Shown here: one piece after another, positions 62,434 to 64,000 of the stretch | How the letters are laid out: every line of letters begins with the position of its first letter | How positions within the stretch are numbered: the first letter of the stretch is position 1 | Assembly (NCBI RefSeq): GCF_900104685.1 | Contig: NZ_LT629755.1 | Location: forward strand, 620,001 to 684,000 | Length of the DNA: 64,000 bases | Source of the DNA: Agromyces flavus | GTDB lineage: Bacteria; Actinomycetota; Actinomycetes; Actinomycetales; Microbacteriaceae | Reading direction: 5' to 3' | Notes under the pieces: model-generated | What the model was told of the DNA's origin: nothing | Databases searched by the model: none | The model's input: only the letters and a program-made list of their open reading frames with translations | Program-made: the position numbers and the translations under genes

Positions 62434-63083
62434 TGCCGCTGACCCGCGACGAGATGGCCGCGCGCGCGGCCCGCGAGCTCGAGGACGGCACGTACGTCAA
62501 CCTCGGCATCGGCCTGCCGACGCTCATCCCGAACCACCTGCCCGAGGGCGTCGAGGTCGTGCTGCACTCCGAGAACGGGATCCTCGGCGTCGGCCCCTAC
62601 CCGTGGGAGGGCGAGGAGGACCCCAAGCTCATCAACGCCGGCAAGGAGACCGTCACCGTCCTGCCCGGTGCGGCGTACTTCGACTCGTCGGCGAGCTTCG
62701 GGATGATCCGGGGCGGCCGCATCACGACCGCGGTGCTGGGGGCGATGCAGGTCTCGGCGCACGGCGACATCGCCAACTGGGCGGTGCCCGGAAAGATGGT
62801 CAAGGGCATGGGCGGCGCCATGGACCTCGTCAACGGCGCCGAGCGCGTGATCGTCGTCATGGAGCACGTCGCGAAGGACGGCTCGGCGAAGCTCGTCCAG
62901 GAGTGCACGCTGCCGCTCACCGGGCGCCGGTGCGTCGACCGGATCATCACCGACCTCGCCGTGTTCGACGTGACCGACGACGGCTTCGTGCTCGTCGAGC
63001 TCTCGCCCGGCGTCACGGTCGAGCACGTGACGGATGCCACGGGCGCGCCGTTCACGGTCGCCGACTCCATCCCCTCGCCCTGA
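62433..63083 (+). CDS. pcaJ: 3-oxoadipate CoA-transferase subunit B
   Basis: A 216-residue beta subunit. The catalytic Glu lies in [37 protein letters not shown] and [20 protein letters not shown] are family blocks. It is the last gene of the operon. No pcaF thiolase follows, so the final step must be encoded elsewhere. Confidence 0.9.
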   Translation: MPLTRDEMAARAARELEDGTYVNLGIGLPTLIPNHLPEGVEVVLHSENGILGVGPYPWEGEEDPKLINAGKETVTVLPGAAYFDSSASFGMIRGGRITTAVLGAMQVSAHGDIANWAVPGKMVKGMGGAMDLVNGAERVIVVMEHVAKDGSAKLVQECTLPLTGRRCVDRIITDLAVFDVTDDGFVLVELSPGVTVEHVTDATGAPFTVADSIPSP

Positions 63084-63107
63084 CGTCGGCGAACCCGGCA
63101 CAGCGGG

Positions 63108-63455
63108 TCAGCGTGCGCGCTCGGGCCCCCGGGTGGGCTCGATGCTGGTCACGGTCGTGAGCAGGAACACCGAGTCCTCGAGCGCGAGCACCGAGTGCCG
63201 GTCGTGGGTCAGCACGTCGAGCCGGCCCTGGTCGATCTCGGCCATGTCCTGCCCGGTCACGCGGACACGCCCCTCCAGGACCTGGATGCTCGCGGCAGCG
63301 GGCGCATTGTGCTCGCCGAGCTCCACGCCGTCGCGCAGCGCGATGATGGTCTGGCGCATGGGCCCGTCGCGGAGGATCAGCTCAGCGCTGCGCCCGTGCT
63401 CGTCGGCGAGCGCGACATCCAGGTGCTTCCGAGCGAGGGCGACGAGGTCGGCCAT
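63108..63455 (-). CDS. Small cupin-domain protein
   Basis: A 115-residue single-cupin protein. AELILRDGPMRQTIIALRDG leads to the cupin motif ELGEHNAPAAASIQVLEGRV with one His. The second motif (DVLTHDRHSVLALED) also has a His. GGAGG lies 5 nt before the ATG. It is convergent with pcaJ, 24 bp away. Its role is unknown; a link to redox or aromatic metabolism is only positional. Confidence 0.75.
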   Translation of the reverse strand: MADLVALARKHLDVALADEHGRSAELILRDGPMRQTIIALRDGVELGEHNAPAAASIQVLEGRVRVTGQDMAEIDQGRLDVLTHDRHSVLALEDSVFLLTTVTSIEPTRGPERAR

Positions 63456-63513
63456 GGGAGTCCTCCGTCCGAACGGCGTGCGTCCAGTATGCCAACGCGG
63501 CGTCGGTGCCGCC

Positions 63514-64000
63514 TCAGTCCGCCACGAGCGTGCCGCCGTCGATGACGATGTTCTGGCCGGTGACGAATGCGCCGGCGGATGACGCGAGCCAGACGACCGC
63601 GCCGGCGACCTCGTCGACGCGACCGAACCGTCCCAGCGGGGTGCGTTCTCGACGCTCCGTGGCGACACCGGGATCCTCCGTGATCGGCCGGGCGAAGTCG
63701 GTCGCGATCACGCCGGGCGAGATGGCGTTGGCGCGGACGCCTGCGTGTCCCCACTGGACTGCGAGGTTCCGGACGAGCTGCGCGTTGGCGGCCTTCGTGA
63801 TGCCGTACCCCGAGAGGACCCGGTTGCCGCGCAGGCCCGCGAGGCTCGACATGACGAGGAACGCGCCGCCGCCGCCGTCGGCGATGACCGGCACGGCCGC
63901 GTTCGCGAGCTCGGCGATCGACCGCACGTGCAGCGCGTACATGCGGTCCAGCGCATCGAGGTCGATCGGGCCGTGCGCGTCGAGGGCGGCCCCCGCGTTC
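63514..64000 (-). CDS. Short-chain dehydrogenase/reductase (partial, 5' end outside window)
   Basis: About 162 codons of the C-terminal two thirds are visible, and the frame stays open to the right edge. The visible part begins at NAGAALDAHGPIDLD, the SDR NAG motif. FLVMSSLAGLRGNRVLSGYG, then ITKAANAQL, contain the catalytic Ser and Tyr-x-x-x-Lys (YGITK). VRANAISPGVIATDFARP and FVTGQNIVIDGGTLVAD close a classical SDR. The substrate is unknown. An internal ATG at 63942 is not the true start. Confidence 0.88.
   Translation of the reverse strand, partial: NAGAALDAHGPIDLDALDRMYALHVRSIAELANAAVPVIADGGGGAFLVMSSLAGLRGNRVLSGYGITKAANAQLVRNLAVQWGHAGVRANAISPGVIATDFARPITEDPGVATERRERTPLGRFGRVDEVAGAVVWLASSAGAFVTGQNIVIDGGTLVAD

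Overview
The window is high-GC (roughly 72% by eye), densely coded actinobacterial chromosome. It has GTG starts, ATGA/GTGA stop-start overlaps, short TAGGCT-type -10 boxes and a gene content (UPF0182, DUF3039, DUF2342, HelR, AdnB-like nuclease) that fit Actinomycetota. The closest guess is Microbacteriaceae (Agromyces/Microbacterium-like), but no rRNA is present to prove it. No gene-free stretch exceeds 300 bp; the longest is the 274 bp at 31722-31995.

Region 1 (1-12222) is a conserved housekeeping block whose gene set I recognise from the mycobacterial adnAB-nudC-uvrD2 neighbourhood. It holds the end of an AdnB-like helicase-nuclease, an APH-fold kinase, NudC, a UvrD2-like helicase, an orphan azole-cyclodehydratase-like protein, a DUF2342 protein, a PDZ-Lon-like protease, a UPF0182 membrane protein, a methyltransferase and the initiator tRNA. 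An IS481-family element (12223-13557) sits exactly between the tRNA 3' end and the tRNA's hairpin terminator.

Region 2 (13675-24085) holds a cyclodeaminase-like protein and a HelR-type RNA polymerase-protecting ATPase preceded by a near-perfect rifamycin-associated element. It also holds a secreted zinc metalloprotease, a DUF2652-SRPBCC protein, a nitrilase-family amidohydrolase, a class I aminotransferase and a membrane-anchored HtrA protease.

Region 3 (24247-31721) is a cell-surface glycopolymer cluster: two GT2 glycosyltransferases, a CDP-alcohol phosphatidyltransferase, a CDP-glycerol glycerophosphotransferase-like enzyme, a TagGH-type ABC exporter and a LicC-like nucleotidyltransferase.

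Region 4 (31996-53652) is mixed core metabolism and transport. It contains an ABC exporter with a giant low-complexity N-terminus, DUF3039, PncB, an EamA exporter divergent from a LysR regulator, and the murI-rph-rdgB operon. It also contains a SigJ-like ECF factor divergent from an epimerase, a CDF transporter, an epoxide hydrolase, an AraC regulator, DedA, a CitAB-like two-component system divergent from a DctA transporter, an SQR-like flavoprotein and a ZIP transporter.

Region 5 (53729-64000) starts with a MerB-like protein and continues with an aromatic-acid catabolic locus. An extradiol dioxygenase is divergent from an IclR regulator, followed by the operon pobA-pcaH-pcaG-pcaB-pcaL-pcaI-pcaJ. 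That operon should take 4-hydroxybenzoate through protocatechuate and the beta-ketoadipate pathway to 3-oxoadipyl-CoA. A cupin gene and a partial SDR gene close the window.

Three genome-level signals recur. At least thirteen genes have a TANNNT box 6-8 nt before the start codon and no Shine-Dalgarno (leaderless genes). The octamer CGGATGCC/GGCATCCG is strongly over-represented. Transcription units are tightly overlapped.
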